A stretch of 64,000 nucleotides of DNA from Gluconacetobacter diazotrophicus PA1 5 (GTDB taxonomy: Bacteria > Pseudomonadota > Alphaproteobacteria > Acetobacterales > Acetobacteraceae). The position numbers and the translations under genes are program-made. This document shows, piece after piece, positions 9,846-18,596 of the stretch (position 1 is the stretch's first letter; every line of letters begins with the position of its first letter). The stretch covers positions 274,001-338,000 of the forward strand of contig NC_010125.1 of the NCBI RefSeq assembly GCF_000067045.1. Reading direction: 5' to 3'. The notes below the pieces were generated by a model. That model did not search any database. It was not told the DNA's origin and saw nothing but the letters and a program-made list of their open reading frames with translations.

Positions 9846-10478
9846 ATGATCGATTCCCATTCCATGGCCGCGCTGGATACCAGCGCCATCCTGGCCTGGA
9901 CCCAGGTGCTGGACTGGCTGCTGCTGCTGGCGCTGGTGCCGGTGCTGGCGCTGCTGTTCCGGCGCATGCGCCGCCTGTTCGCCCGCGTGGCGCCCGTGGG
10001 CGCGCTGATGACGTCCGGCGGTCCCGCCCCCGGCGTGCGCCTGCCGTCCCGCATCCTGCGCGCGCTGGACGGGGGCGAGGTCGCGCTGGGCGGCAGCCGC
10101 GCCGACGGCGGCAGCACGCTGCTGCTGTTCGTCTCCGGCGCCTGCCCCATCTCGCGCAAGATGCTGCCCATCGCGGGGGATTTCACGCGTCGCGAAGCCA
10201 TCGACCTGCTGTGCCTGGGCGACGATACCGACGCGATGCAGCACGACCTGACCGCGCGGTTCGCCATTTCACCGTCCCGTTTCGTGAACGATCCGGAAAT
10301 CGGCCGCATGCTGGGGGTGGACAAGCTGCCCTTCGCGTTCCTGCTGGATGCGACGGGCACGATCGTGGCCAAGGGCCTGGTCAACAGCCGCGAACATCTG
10401 GAAAGCCTGGTCGTGGCAGGCGAAACCGGCCATGTGTCCGTGCAATCCTACCTGGATGCCCGCCCTCACGCGGCCTGA
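9846..10478 (+). CDS. MauD-like thioredoxin-fold protein with altered CxxS motif
   Basis: A 210-residue protein with one N-terminal membrane span (about 19-38) and a periplasmic thioredoxin-like domain like that of MauD, the factor needed for disulfide formation in the cysteine-rich small subunit. The redox motif here is FVSGACPISRKMLPI: Cys100 is kept but the second cysteine is Ser103. The second MauD in this cluster (12170-12730) keeps CPVC. It sits between mauB and mauA, 13 bases after mauB. The variant may trap mixed disulfides (isomerase or chaperone-like); that role is inference. Confidence 0.8.
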   Translation: MIDSHSMAALDTSAILAWTQVLDWLLLLALVPVLALLFRRMRRLFARVAPVGALMTSGGPAPGVRLPSRILRALDGGEVALGGSRADGGSTLLLFVSGACPISRKMLPIAGDFTRREAIDLLCLGDDTDAMQHDLTARFAISPSRFVNDPEIGRMLGVDKLPFAFLLDATGTIVAKGLVNSREHLESLVVAGETGHVSVQSYLDARPHAA

Positions 10479-10512
10479 CGGGCCGCCAGGCTCTGAGGAG
10501 TGTAAAACGTCA

Positions 10513-11100
10513 ATGCCGGTCTCTTTCCTCGACACGCTGGGCGAAACCGTCACCCGGCGCCTGGCGGCACGTTCGTCGCGGCGCGGCATGCTGGGGCGCA
10601 TCGGCGCCGCCATGGCGGTCGCGCCCGCCTTCCCGCTGCTGCCGGTCGCCCGGGCCGATGCCGCGCCCGCCGCCACGCCCGCCGCTACGTCCGGTCCCGC
10701 CCCGGCGACGCCCGACCCCGCGCTCAGCGATTTCGAACGCCGCGCGCAATCCGCCGATCCCACCAAATGCACGTACTGGCGCCATTGCGCGATCGACGGC
10801 GTACTGTGCGGCTGCTGCGGCGGCGGGGTGCACAGTTGCCCGCCCGGCACCCAGCCCTCGCCGGTGTCGTGGATCGGCACCTGCCGCAACCCCGATGACG
10901 GCCGCGCCTACGTCATCGCCTATCGCGACTGCTGCGGCCGCAGCCTCTGCGCCGCCCCCAAATCCTGTTCGTGCAACACCGCCGACCGCGAAATGCCGAT
11001 CTATCGGCCGCAGGCCAGCAACGATATCATCTGGTGCTTCGGCACGGCCTCGAACGCCTATCATTGCTCGACCGCCGCGATCATCGGCCAGGCCGGCTGA
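10513..11100 (+). CDS. mauA: Amine dehydrogenase small subunit with TTQ precursor tryptophans
   Basis: A 195-residue precursor. It has a twin-arginine leader (SSRRGMLGRIGAA, about 21-33) and a linker rich in Ala/Pro, then the cysteine-rich catalytic chain with YWRHCAIDGVLCGCCGG, SWIGTCRNPDDG, AYRDCCG and NDIIWCFGTASNAYHC. The two tryptophans that form tryptophan tryptophylquinone in the family are Trp120 (VSWIG) and Trp174 (IIWCFG), so the active site is complete. The start at 10513 follows CTGAGGAGTG. Maturation in known systems needs the di-haem enzyme MauG, which is not in this window. Confidence 0.92.
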   Translation: MPVSFLDTLGETVTRRLAARSSRRGMLGRIGAAMAVAPAFPLLPVARADAAPAATPAATSGPAPATPDPALSDFERRAQSADPTKCTYWRHCAIDGVLCGCCGGGVHSCPPGTQPSPVSWIGTCRNPDDGRAYVIAYRDCCGRSLCAAPKSCSCNTADREMPIYRPQASNDIIWCFGTASNAYHCSTAAIIGQAG

Positions 11101-11106
11101 CGGGCG

Positions 11107-11609
11107 GTGCGTCGGCTGCCGGTTCTCGGCCTGCTCGCCGCCATCGCGGGGGCACCGGTCCTCGCATACGGCGTTCCGGCCCCGGCCGGCATGCCGGTCG
11201 TGCCCATGGTCCAGTGCCATTACCTGGTGGGCTGGGCGGTGCACGGATCCAGGGCCGCTCGGGGCGCCAGGTGGTGCCCGACCTGGCCGGACAGGTGGGC
11301 TATTTCCTGTGTACCGGCCAGGGGCGGGACTATCTGGTCCGCCTGCCGAACGTGGCCTTCGCCAACCTGTCGTCGCACGACCTGGCCGACATGATGAATT
11401 TCGTGGTCTTCACCCTGGGCGGCGCCAGCGTGCCGCCGGGCGGCCGGCCCTACACGCCGGACGAAATCGCGGCCCTGCGGGCACAACCCTTGCGGGTGGC
11501 CGACCTGCACCTGTACCGTGACCAGGTGGTCCGGGGCGTGGTGCGCGCCTGCCCGGCGGCGCGGGGGCTGCATGAATACGACACCGCGCAGGCCGCGCGC
11601 GAACGCTGA
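11107..11609 (+). pseudogene. Frameshifted c-type cytochrome gene of the mau cluster
   Basis: The first part, from GTG 11107, encodes an exported protein with signal peptide RRLPVLGLLAAIAGAPVLAYG. After about base 11245 the sensible sequence moves to another frame (GRQVVPDLAGQVGYFL, DYLVRLPNVAFANLSSHDLA, PYTPDEIAALR) and runs to TGA 11609. The C-terminal part resembles small class I cytochromes that accompany quinohaemoprotein clusters. The expected CxxCH haem motif is absent in every frame; only VQCH and a nearby VHGS remain. Either the gene is dead or several bases are misread here. If intact it would be the electron acceptor for the dehydrogenase in place of amicyanin. Confidence 0.6.
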
Positions 11610-11633
11610 CGGGATATGGAACAGGGAGAGATG

Positions 11634-12173
11634 ATGGATTCGTTCGACCACGCAGTCGCGCCGGTAACGGCGGCGCTGCTCGCCGGGGGCGTCGGCGTGC
11701 TGCTGCTGGCCGCCGGGATTGCGAAACTGCGTGATCGCGACACGTTCCTTGGCACGCTCGCCGCCTACCGGCTGGTGCCCGATCCGCTGCTCGGCCCCGC
11801 CGCCTGGGCGCTGGGGGCGGTGGAAACCGTCCTGGGCACGATGCTGCTGGGCGGGGTGTCCGTGCGCGCGGCCGGGTACGGGGCCGCCCTGCTGTTCGTG
11901 CTGTTCGCGCTGTCCATGGCGGTCAACGTGATGCGCGGCCGGACCGACCTGTCCTGCGGCTGCCTGCCGGGCCTGGCCTCGGCGCGGCTGTCGTGGGGCG
12001 CGGTGGCCCGCACGCTGCTGCTGGCGCCGCCGGCGCTGCTGCCCGGCCTTGCCGGCCTGCCCGCCGCCGCCCTGCTGCGCTATCAGTCCCTGGCCGCCGG
12101 GGCCTGCCTGCTGGCGCTGGGGCTGGCCGCATCGCACCTGCTGCCCGCCGGTGCCGAGGAACCGTCCGCATGA
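11634..12173 (+). CDS. mauE: MauE-family (DoxX-like) membrane protein
   Basis: About 179 residues with four hydrophobic spans. The family signature GIAKLRDRDTFLGTLAAYRLVP is near the N-terminus and LSCGCLP lies between spans 2 and 3. MauE works with MauD in transport and disulfide processing of the small subunit. I prefer ATG 11634 because GGGAGAG sits just upstream; in-frame ATGs at 11616 and 11631 are alternatives. The stop overlaps the start of the next gene. Confidence 0.82.
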   Translation: MDSFDHAVAPVTAALLAGGVGVLLLAAGIAKLRDRDTFLGTLAAYRLVPDPLLGPAAWALGAVETVLGTMLLGGVSVRAAGYGAALLFVLFALSMAVNVMRGRTDLSCGCLPGLASARLSWGAVARTLLLAPPALLPGLAGLPAAALLRYQSLAAGACLLALGLAASHLLPAGAEEPSA

Positions 12174-12730
12174 TGACTGCCCTGATCGTCTCGCAGATCC
12201 TGCTGTTCGCCGCGATCGTCGTCCTGGTCCTGGTCGTGCTGGCCCTGGCCCGCCAGATCGGGGTGCTGCACGAACGCATCGCCCCCATCGGCCTGCAGCA
12301 GCCCCAGTCCGGGCTGGATGTCGGGCAGGTGATTCCGCGCATCACCATGCGCACCCTGTCCGGCGCGCCGTTCCCGATGGGCGAGGCCCTGCCGCCGGGC
12401 ACCGTGCGCATGCTGCTGTTCGTGGCGCCCGACTGCCCGGTCTGCAAGCGCGTGCTGCCCGTCGCGCTGGACGTGGCGCGCGATCGCGGACTGGACCCGG
12501 TCCTGGTCGGGGACGGCGCCGCGCCCGAACTGGTCGCGATGCGCGACCGGATGGGCCTGGGCGGCGTCGCCTTCGTCACGGGGGTCGAACTGGGCCTGGT
12601 GCTGCAGGTCAGCCGCCTGCCGACCCTGGTGCTGCTGGATTCCAACGGCACCATCCTGGCGAAGGACGTGGTCAATACGCGGCGGCAGGTCGAAGCCCTG
12701 ATCCCCGCCGCCGCCGGGCGGGCGGCGTAG
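12170..12730 (+). CDS. mauD: MauD, membrane-anchored thioredoxin-fold disulfide protein
   Basis: A 186-residue protein with an N-terminal membrane span (about 5-27) and a periplasmic thioredoxin-like domain whose motif VAPDCPVCKRVLP contains Cys89 and Cys92. It is the canonical MauD needed to make the disulfide-rich small subunit. Its ATG overlaps the mauE stop, so the pair is translationally coupled. It is the second MauD-like gene of the cluster; the first lacks the second cysteine. Confidence 0.87.
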   Translation: MMTALIVSQILLFAAIVVLVLVVLALARQIGVLHERIAPIGLQQPQSGLDVGQVIPRITMRTLSGAPFPMGEALPPGTVRMLLFVAPDCPVCKRVLPVALDVARDRGLDPVLVGDGAAPELVAMRDRMGLGGVAFVTGVELGLVLQVSRLPTLVLLDSNGTILAKDVVNTRRQVEALIPAAAGRAA

Positions 12731-12764
12731 GGCCAGGGCCCGGACCAGGGCCAGGACCCGGCCT

Positions 12765-14036
12765 TTAAAGCGCCAGCGCCTGCTCGATGACCGCCAGCCC
12801 TTCCTCGATCAGGCTGTCCGGCGCCGTCAGCGGCACCAGGATGCGCACCGTCTCGCCCTGGATGCCGCATGACAGCAGGATCAGCCCCCGTTCGGCGGCG
12901 CGGGCGCAGATCGCGGCGGCCCCGCCGACGCGCACCGGCCCGTCCGGCCCCTCCAGGATGTCGAAGCCGATCATGGCTCCCGGTCCGCGCGGCGCGCTGA
13001 TCGGCGTCAGGCCGCGCCGGCCGCGCATCCCCTCCAGCCGGTCGCGGATCAGGGCGCCGATCGCGTTCGCCCGCTCCACCAGCCCCTCTTCGGCAATGAC
13101 GTCCAGGACCGCCAGCGCCGCCGCGCAGGCGATCGGCGCCCCGGCATAGGTCCCGCCCAGCCCGCCGGGCCCCACCGCATCCATCAGCGCGGCGCGGCCG
13201 ATCACGCCCGACAGCGGAAAGCCGCCGCCCAGCGATTTCGCGATACAGACCAGGTCCGGCGCCACGCCCGACAGTTCGATGCCGAACAGCCGCCCGGTCC
13301 GCGCGAAGCCGGTCTGCACCTCGTCGGCGATCAGCACGATCCCGTGCGTATCGCAGACCGCGCGCAGCGCCCGCAGCAGGGCGGCGGGGGTCGGACGGAA
13401 TCCGCCCTCGCCCTGTACCGGCTCGATGATGATGGCGGCCACCTGCGCCGGATCGATATCGGCCGCGAACAGGAAATCCAGCGCCTTCAGGCTGTCCTCG
13501 ACCGTGACCTCCCCGGCCGGGAACGGCACGTGATAGACGCCCGCCGGCATGCTGCCGAACGGCGCCTTGTACGGCCGGACCTTGCCGGTCAGCGCCGACG
13601 CCAGCAGCGACCGGCCGTGGAAGGCGCCGGTAAAGGCCACGACGCCGCTGCGCCCGGTCGCCGCGCGGGCGATCTTCACGGCGTTCTCGGTCGCCTCGGC
13701 CCCGGTCGAAAACAGGATGGTCTTCGCCGGGCCGGGAAACGGCGCCAGCCCGTTCAGCCGCTCGGCCAGGGCGATGTAGGATTCATACGGCGCGACCTGG
13801 AACGCGGTGTGGGTGAACAGCTCCGCCTGCCGCCGCACCGCCTCCATCACACGGGGGTGGCGATGGCCGACATTCAGCACCGCGATGCCGCCGGCGAAGT
13901 CGATATAGCGCCGCCCCTCGACATCCCACAGCTCGGCATTCTCCGCCCGCGCGGCATGGATGGCGGTGGCCGATGCGACGCCGCGCGGCACCGCGGCCTC
14001 GCGCCGGGCCTGAAGATCGGAATTGGTGGATGACAT
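12765..14036 (-). CDS. gabT: Class III aminotransferase, 4-aminobutyrate aminotransferase type
   Basis: A 423-residue PLP enzyme of the GabT family, converting 4-aminobutyrate (or a related omega-amine) and 2-oxoglutarate to the semialdehyde and glutamate. Visible are FSTGAEATENAVKIARAATG, FTGAFHGRS, IIEPVQGEGGF, LIADEVQTGFARTGRLF and the PLP lysine in CIAKSLGGGFPLSGV. The start at 14036 (MSSTNSDLQARREAAVPRGV) fits the family; the 87-residue in-frame extension is not protein-like. It converges on the mau cluster with 34 bases between. Substrate assignment is by family only. Confidence 0.88.
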   Translation of the reverse strand: MSSTNSDLQARREAAVPRGVASATAIHAARAENAELWDVEGRRYIDFAGGIAVLNVGHRHPRVMEAVRRQAELFTHTAFQVAPYESYIALAERLNGLAPFPGPAKTILFSTGAEATENAVKIARAATGRSGVVAFTGAFHGRSLLASALTGKVRPYKAPFGSMPAGVYHVPFPAGEVTVEDSLKALDFLFAADIDPAQVAAIIIEPVQGEGGFRPTPAALLRALRAVCDTHGIVLIADEVQTGFARTGRLFGIELSGVAPDLVCIAKSLGGGFPLSGVIGRAALMDAVGPGGLGGTYAGAPIACAAALAVLDVIAEEGLVERANAIGALIRDRLEGMRGRRGLTPISAPRGPGAMIGFDILEGPDGPVRVGGAAAICARAAERGLILLSCGIQGETVRILVPLTAPDSLIEEGLAVIEQALAL

Positions 14037-14175
14037 CGTGCCTGTCCTCGTCTGGCGTGAATCCGCCCGACAGATGTAGGCCACGCCCCGCCGACGCGGG
14101 AGCCGCCTTGTCGGTCGTCCCCGGTGACGTCCGGTCACCGCCCGCCACGCCGTTCCCGGTGGCCGGGGGCGTCCG

Positions 14176-14949
14176 TCAGGCCATGACGGGCCAGTCGATA
14201 TCGCCGTCCCGCGCGATCTGCTCGAACAGCGGCCGTGCGAAGAAGAACCCCTGGAAGAAGCGGCCGCCCACGGCGTGCAGGGCCCGCACCTCCTCAAGAC
14301 GCTCCACGCCCTCGATCACGACCTTGACGCCCAGATCGGTGGCAATTCGTATGATGCCGGCGATGATCGTGCGGCGCACCTGGTCCCGGTCGCAATCCTG
14401 TACCAGGGCCCGGTCGATCTTGATGATGTCGGGCTTGAGATCGGCCAGCCGCATCAGCCCGGACTGTCCGGTCGGGAAATCGTCCAGGGCGACCTTGAAG
14501 CCATGGTGATGATATTCGCCGATGATGTCCTGCAGGTGCTTCGTCTCGGTCAGATGTTCGGTCTCGAGGATCTCGAAGGTCAGGTTTTCCAGGGGAAAAT
14601 CGCTTTCGCGGGCGGCCTGCAGCGTCGCCTGGATGCAGGCGCGCGGGTTATAGACGGCGTTGGGCAGGAAATTGATGCTCAGGCGGCGGTCCAGCCCAAG
14701 CCGGGACGCCAGCCGGATGGCCCGGGTGCGGCACGCCTGATCGAAAGCATACAGGTTTTCCTCCGTGACCTGCGCCAGGACGCTCGGCGCGCCCTCGCCC
14801 CCGGGGCCGCGAACCAGGGCCTCGTACCCGTCGATGCGGCGATTCACCAGATCGACGACGGGCTGGAAGGCCATCGTGAACGGAAACAGATCCTGATGGT
14901 CGTGGCAGGCCTGGCAGGGGGCGCGACTGGACGGGGGTGATGCTGTCAT
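14176..14949 (-). CDS. Stand-alone EAL-domain c-di-GMP phosphodiesterase
   Basis: A 257-residue protein consisting essentially of one EAL domain. Motifs for metal and substrate binding are present: YEALVRG, INFLPNA, FEILETE, ALDDFPTGQSG, PDIIKIDRAL and VIEGVE. The loop 6 motif is DDFPTG rather than DDFGTG, a small deviation. It should hydrolyse cyclic di-GMP to pGpG in the cytoplasm. Start at 14949 is the family-like N-terminus. It is divergent from the antiporter gene. Confidence 0.87.
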   Translation of the reverse strand: MTASPPSSRAPCQACHDHQDLFPFTMAFQPVVDLVNRRIDGYEALVRGPGGEGAPSVLAQVTEENLYAFDQACRTRAIRLASRLGLDRRLSINFLPNAVYNPRACIQATLQAARESDFPLENLTFEILETEHLTETKHLQDIIGEYHHHGFKVALDDFPTGQSGLMRLADLKPDIIKIDRALVQDCDRDQVRRTIIAGIIRIATDLGVKVVIEGVERLEEVRALHAVGGRFFQGFFFARPLFEQIARDGDIDWPVMA

Positions 14950-15133
14950 GGGGGGTTCCGGACGTGGATATTCGAATTCATGACTATCGCATGTCGGTCC
15001 CGGAAAGCAGCCCATATCCAGCCGCTTCGCTATCCGGGACGCCCCGCATGGCCAGTCGCGGGAAATCCGTGTAGCGTGTCCGCAACCGTGATGATCTTTC
15101 GCGGATCGGCATCGGGGAAATCGAAGCGCGGCC

Positions 15134-16822
15134 ATGCACGACGTCATCGTGGGGTTGATCCTGCTGTTCGTGGCCGCGATCAGCAGCCTGTTTTCCCGGC
15201 TTCTGCCCGTGCCCATCCCGCTGCCGCTGTGGCAGATCGCGCTGGGGGTGGTGGGGTCCGTGGCGGGGCTGCATGTCGTGCTGAACCCCGACATGTTCAT
15301 GCTGCTGTTCATTCCGCCGCTGCTGTTCCGCGATGCGTTCCGCATGCCGACGCGCGAATTCGGCCAGTTGCGCGGCATCATCTTCGCCCTGGCGGTGCCG
15401 ATGGTGGTGGGGACCACCATCCTGTGCGGCTATGCCGTGCACTGGCTGATCCCGGTGCTGGCGCTGCCGGCCTGCTTCGCGCTGGCCGCCGTGCTGTCGC
15501 CGACCGACGCGGTGGCCCGTGGGCGGGCATGCTGGGGGCCGTCCGTGCCGCGCACCATCGTCCACCGCTGCTGGACGGCGAATCCCTGCTTGAACGACGC
15601 GTCCGGCCTGGTCTGCTTCCGGTTCGCGGCGGTGGCCGCCGTAACGGGGGCGTTCTCGCTGCGCGGCGCGCTGGCCACGTTCGGCCTGCTGTCGCTGGGC
15701 GGAATCGCGATCGGCATCCTGGTCTGCTACGCGGCGGCGCGGCTGGACCGGATGCTGCTGCGCCGGGGGTACGACGACCCGCCGACCCAGGTCACCTTCA
15801 TGCTGCTGCTGCCCTTCGCCGCCTACCTGCTGGCCGAACTCGTGGGGTGCTCGGGCATCCTGGCGGCGGTGGCGGGCGGCATGACGGCCAAGCTGACGGG
15901 CGTGCTGCAGGAAACCCAGATCACCACCCGCCTGCAGGCCCGCACGACGTGGGACATGGTCGGCTTCGTGTTCAATTCCATCATCTTCCTGCTGCTGGGC
16001 CTGCAGTTGCCCGACCTGGCGGGAAACGGGATCGCGCTGGTGCGGCAGGCGGGCCGGTCGCCCTGGCTGCTGCTTCTGGTCATCGTCGCCATCCACCTGG
16101 CCATGTGCGTGCTGCGCTTCGCGGGGTTGTGGATCATCCTGGCGGTGGCGGCGTGGCGGGCCCGGCACGAACGCGGGGCGATGCACTGGCCGGGCCTGCG
16201 CACCGTGCTGGTCGGCACGGTCGCGGGGGTGCGCGGCGCGGTCACGCTGGCGGCGGTGCTGTCCCTGCCGCAGGCGGTGGGGGACGTGCCGGGCTTTCCC
16301 GACCGCGACCTGCTGGTGACGCTGGCCACCGGGGTCATCCTGGTGTCGCTGCTGGCGGCCAGCCTGACCCTGCCCTGGCTGGCGCGCGGCATGCCGGCCG
16401 GGCAGGTCGACCCCCAGGCGCGCGAGGTCGACTGGGCGCGGCTGGTGCTGCTGCGCACGATGATCCGCGCCATGCGCGACGAACAGGCGGCCCTGACCGC
16501 GCGGGCCAAGATCCGCGACGAGGCCGGCGAAACCCGGATCGAGATCATCGCCCGCCTGATGCAGGAATATGAAAACCGCCTGGGCCAGTTGCAGCGCGAC
16601 GGTGACGGCGCGGCCAGCGCGGCGCAGGTCGGGTCGATCCGGCGCATGCGCCTGGAACTGGCGATCCGCCTGACCAACCTGCGCGCGTCGCGGATCGAAC
16701 TGCGCAACCTGCGCGCCGCCCAGTACGTCAATGACGAAACCGAATCCCTGCTGCAGCAGGAAATGGATTACGAGGAACAGGTCCTGCGCAACCGCGCCCG
16801 GACCCTGCCACGCGTCGCGTGA
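15134..16822 (+). CDS. Na+/H+ antiporter, CPA1 (NhaP/YjcE) family, with locally garbled segment
   Basis: A 562-residue membrane protein with about 12 spans and a cytoplasmic C-terminal helical tail of some 130 residues, the CPA1 layout. It exchanges cytoplasmic Na+ or K+ for protons. LSPTDAVA and NDASGLVCFRFA mark the ion-binding helices. Between them, about bases 15515-15595, the reading frame gives an atypical string, while another frame shows GMLGAV and LLDGESLL, which the family has at this point. Small indels that cancel out therefore seem to disturb about 25 residues. This is either local divergence or base-calling error. Confidence 0.8.
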   Translation: MHDVIVGLILLFVAAISSLFSRLLPVPIPLPLWQIALGVVGSVAGLHVVLNPDMFMLLFIPPLLFRDAFRMPTREFGQLRGIIFALAVPMVVGTTILCGYAVHWLIPVLALPACFALAAVLSPTDAVARGRACWGPSVPRTIVHRCWTANPCLNDASGLVCFRFAAVAAVTGAFSLRGALATFGLLSLGGIAIGILVCYAAARLDRMLLRRGYDDPPTQVTFMLLLPFAAYLLAELVGCSGILAAVAGGMTAKLTGVLQETQITTRLQARTTWDMVGFVFNSIIFLLLGLQLPDLAGNGIALVRQAGRSPWLLLLVIVAIHLAMCVLRFAGLWIILAVAAWRARHERGAMHWPGLRTVLVGTVAGVRGAVTLAAVLSLPQAVGDVPGFPDRDLLVTLATGVILVSLLAASLTLPWLARGMPAGQVDPQAREVDWARLVLLRTMIRAMRDEQAALTARAKIRDEAGETRIEIIARLMQEYENRLGQLQRDGDGAASAAQVGSIRRMRLELAIRLTNLRASRIELRNLRAAQYVNDETESLLQQEMDYEEQVLRNRARTLPRVA

Positions 16823-16823
16823 C

Positions 16824-16981
16824 GGCTGTTTCAAAAGCCCCGCTGCCGGCGATCCGACGCGCGTTTCCTGTGCTCCGATGCTCTCGGCCCATAAGGCCGC
16901 TCCGCTTCGGTGCGCGGGAACACACGACGGGCGCGATCCTTCGGGCCGCTCTCGCTCAGCATCGGGGTTTTTGAAACAGCC
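16824..16981. repeat. Interspersed palindromic repeat, copy 1 (158 bp)
   Basis: The ends are near-perfect inverted repeats: GGCTGTTTCAAAAGCCCC on the left and the complement of GGCTGTTTCAAAAACCCC on the right. The interior shares long blocks with 52759-52926, for example GCCGGCGATCCGACGCGCGT, GGCCGCTCCGCTTCGGTGC and GGGAACACAC. It starts 2 bases after the antiporter stop. It carries no gene of its own that I can support, and its size and ends are those of a non-autonomous intergenic element. Confidence 0.75.
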
Positions 16982-16983
16982 TT

Positions 16984-17103
16984 TTATATGCGCCGCAGGC
17001 GCGCCTCCGCGCCCGGTCCGCCCCGAAGCGGATCAGCGCATCGGCGGCCGGGCACGAGAAGGCCGGCCGCGCCCCCGCACAGCAGGCGGCGCGACAGGTC
17101 CAT
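16984..17103 (-). CDS. Possible 39-residue peptide with twin-arginine leader
   Basis: ATG at 17103 follows GGGGCCGGGA and opens a 39-residue frame beginning MDLSRRLLCGGAAGLLVPG, which looks like a Tat-type or short export leader. The frame ends at TAA 16984-16986, touching the repeat element at 16824-16981, so it may be the stump of a longer gene cut by that element. It starts 17 bases after the preceding small gene. Evidence is weak. Confidence 0.3.
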   Translation of the reverse strand: MDLSRRLLCGGAAGLLVPGRRCADPLRGGPGAEARLRRI

Positions 17104-17120
17104 TCCCGGCCCCTATGCCG

Positions 17121-17396
17121 TCACAGGGTGCGGATGCGCCGGGGCGATCCCCCGGCCGGCCGGTCCCCCCGGGGCGTGCGCGGGGCGCCGGCGGGCTGGT
17201 CCTTCAGGGCCGGGGCGGCGGCCAGTTCGGCCTCGAGCTGGCGGATGCGCTTCTGCACGCTCTCGCGCAGGGTGGGGGCAGTATGCGATTTCATGGCCGC
17301 CAGTGTCTCGCGCAGGTCGCGCAACTGCTTCTGCTTTTCCGCGTGGGTGCGGCGGATCGGCTGGTTGTCGGACATCTGGCCGTGGAATGCGCGCAT
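17121..17396 (-). CDS. Small coiled-coil protein of unknown function
   Basis: Up to 91 residues; the convincing part runs from MSDNQPIRR (start 17375) and is charged and helical (EKQKQLRDLRETLAAMKS, then ESVQKRIRQLEAELAAA), suggesting a coiled coil, with a basic Pro/Arg-rich tail. No family is recognised. The start is uncertain between 17396 and 17375 because neither has a strong ribosome-binding site. It is downstream of hisC on the same strand after 60 bases. Confidence 0.5.
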   Translation of the reverse strand: MRAFHGQMSDNQPIRRTHAEKQKQLRDLRETLAAMKSHTAPTLRESVQKRIRQLEAELAAAPALKDQPAGAPRTPRGDRPAGGSPRRIRTL

Positions 17397-17456
17397 GGTA
17401 CTCGTCCATATCAGAAAGTGAGAGGTCGGGCCGGGGGGCGGCCGGACAGTGTGTGG

Positions 17457-18527
17457 TCAGTCCGCGTTCCGGGTCAGGATGGTGCCCAGCGCATCGGTCA
17501 GGACCCGGCATTCCTCGTCGGTGCCGACCGTGATGCGCAGCCATTCCGCGATCCTGGGCGTCCTGAAATGACGCACGATGATGGCCCGCTCCCGCAGGGC
17601 GGCGGCCAGGTGTGCGGCGTCACGATCAGGATGGCGGGCGAACACGAAATTCGCCTGCGAGGGCAATACCTCGAACCCCAGGCCCCTCAGGCTGGATGTC
17701 AGCCCGATCCGTGTTTTTATGATCTTTCCCGTGGTTCGTGCAAGCCATTCCCGATCGGCGATGGCGGCGGCGGCCCCGGCCTGGGCCAGCCGGTCCAGCG
17801 GATAGGAATTGAAGCTGTCCTTGACGCGGTTCAGCGCCTCGACCAGGTCGGGATGGCCGATCGCGTACCCGACCCGCAGCCCGGCCAGGGCATGGGATTT
17901 CGACAGGGTGCGCACCACCAGCAGGTTCGGAAACCGCCGCACCAGCGGAATCGCGGTATCGGCGCCGAAATCGACATAGGCCTCGTCGATCACCACCACC
18001 CGGTCGGGCTGCGCGCGCAGCAGGGTCTCGATCTGTCCCAGCCCCAGCGCGATGCCGGTCGGCGCGTTGGGGTTGGGCAGCACCAGCCCGGCGCAGGGGC
18101 GCCGGTAGTCGTCCACGTCGATCCGCATGGCGTCGTCCAGCGGCACCGGCTGGTGCGCGATGCCGTACAGCCCGCAATAGACCGGATAGAAGCTGTAGGT
18201 GATGTCGGGCGTCAGCAGCGGCGCGTCATGCTGCAGCAGCGCGTGGAAGGCATGGGCCAGCACCTCGTCCGATCCGTTGCCGACGAAGATCTCGTCCATG
18301 CCGACATCGTGGGCCTGCGCGATGGCGGCCCGCAGCCGTTCGGACGTCGGGTCGGAATACAGCCGCAGCGTATCGTCGGCGGCGGCGCGAATCGCCTCCA
18401 GCGCGCCAGGCGGCGGGCCATAGGGCGATTCGTTGGTGTTGAGCTTGATCAGGTTCGTCAGTTTCGGCTGCTCGCCCGGGACATAGGGCGTCAGGCGGTG
18501 GACGACGGGGCTCCAGAAACGGCTCAT
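17457..18527 (-). CDS. hisC: Histidinol-phosphate aminotransferase
   Basis: A 356-residue fold-type I PLP aminotransferase of the HisC family, converting imidazole-acetol phosphate and glutamate to histidinol phosphate. Seen are the N-terminal [48 protein letters not shown] and the PLP lysine in [16 protein letters not shown]. It is not next to other his genes here, so it may be a second copy with broader aromatic specificity, a known property of some HisC proteins. Confidence 0.93.
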   Translation of the reverse strand: MSRFWSPVVHRLTPYVPGEQPKLTNLIKLNTNESPYGPPPGALEAIRAAADDTLRLYSDPTSERLRAAIAQAHDVGMDEIFVGNGSDEVLAHAFHALLQHDAPLLTPDITYSFYPVYCGLYGIAHQPVPLDDAMRIDVDDYRRPCAGLVLPNPNAPTGIALGLGQIETLLRAQPDRVVVIDEAYVDFGADTAIPLVRRFPNLLVVRTLSKSHALAGLRVGYAIGHPDLVEALNRVKDSFNSYPLDRLAQAGAAAAIADREWLARTTGKIIKTRIGLTSSLRGLGFEVLPSQANFVFARHPDRDAAHLAAALRERAIIVRHFRTPRIAEWLRITVGTDEECRVLTDALGTILTRNAD

Positions 18528-18596
18528 GACAGGTTCCGCTGGCGGGAAGGAAAGGACGTGCCCTTCTAGAGGATCATCCTCGGGAACGGAACGCGG

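Noticed and set aside
12731-12764. GGGCCAGG repeats between mauD and the gabT-like gene as a regulatory array
   Set aside because: Only two to three overlapping copies in 34 bases of convergent spacer; more likely simple GC-rich sequence.
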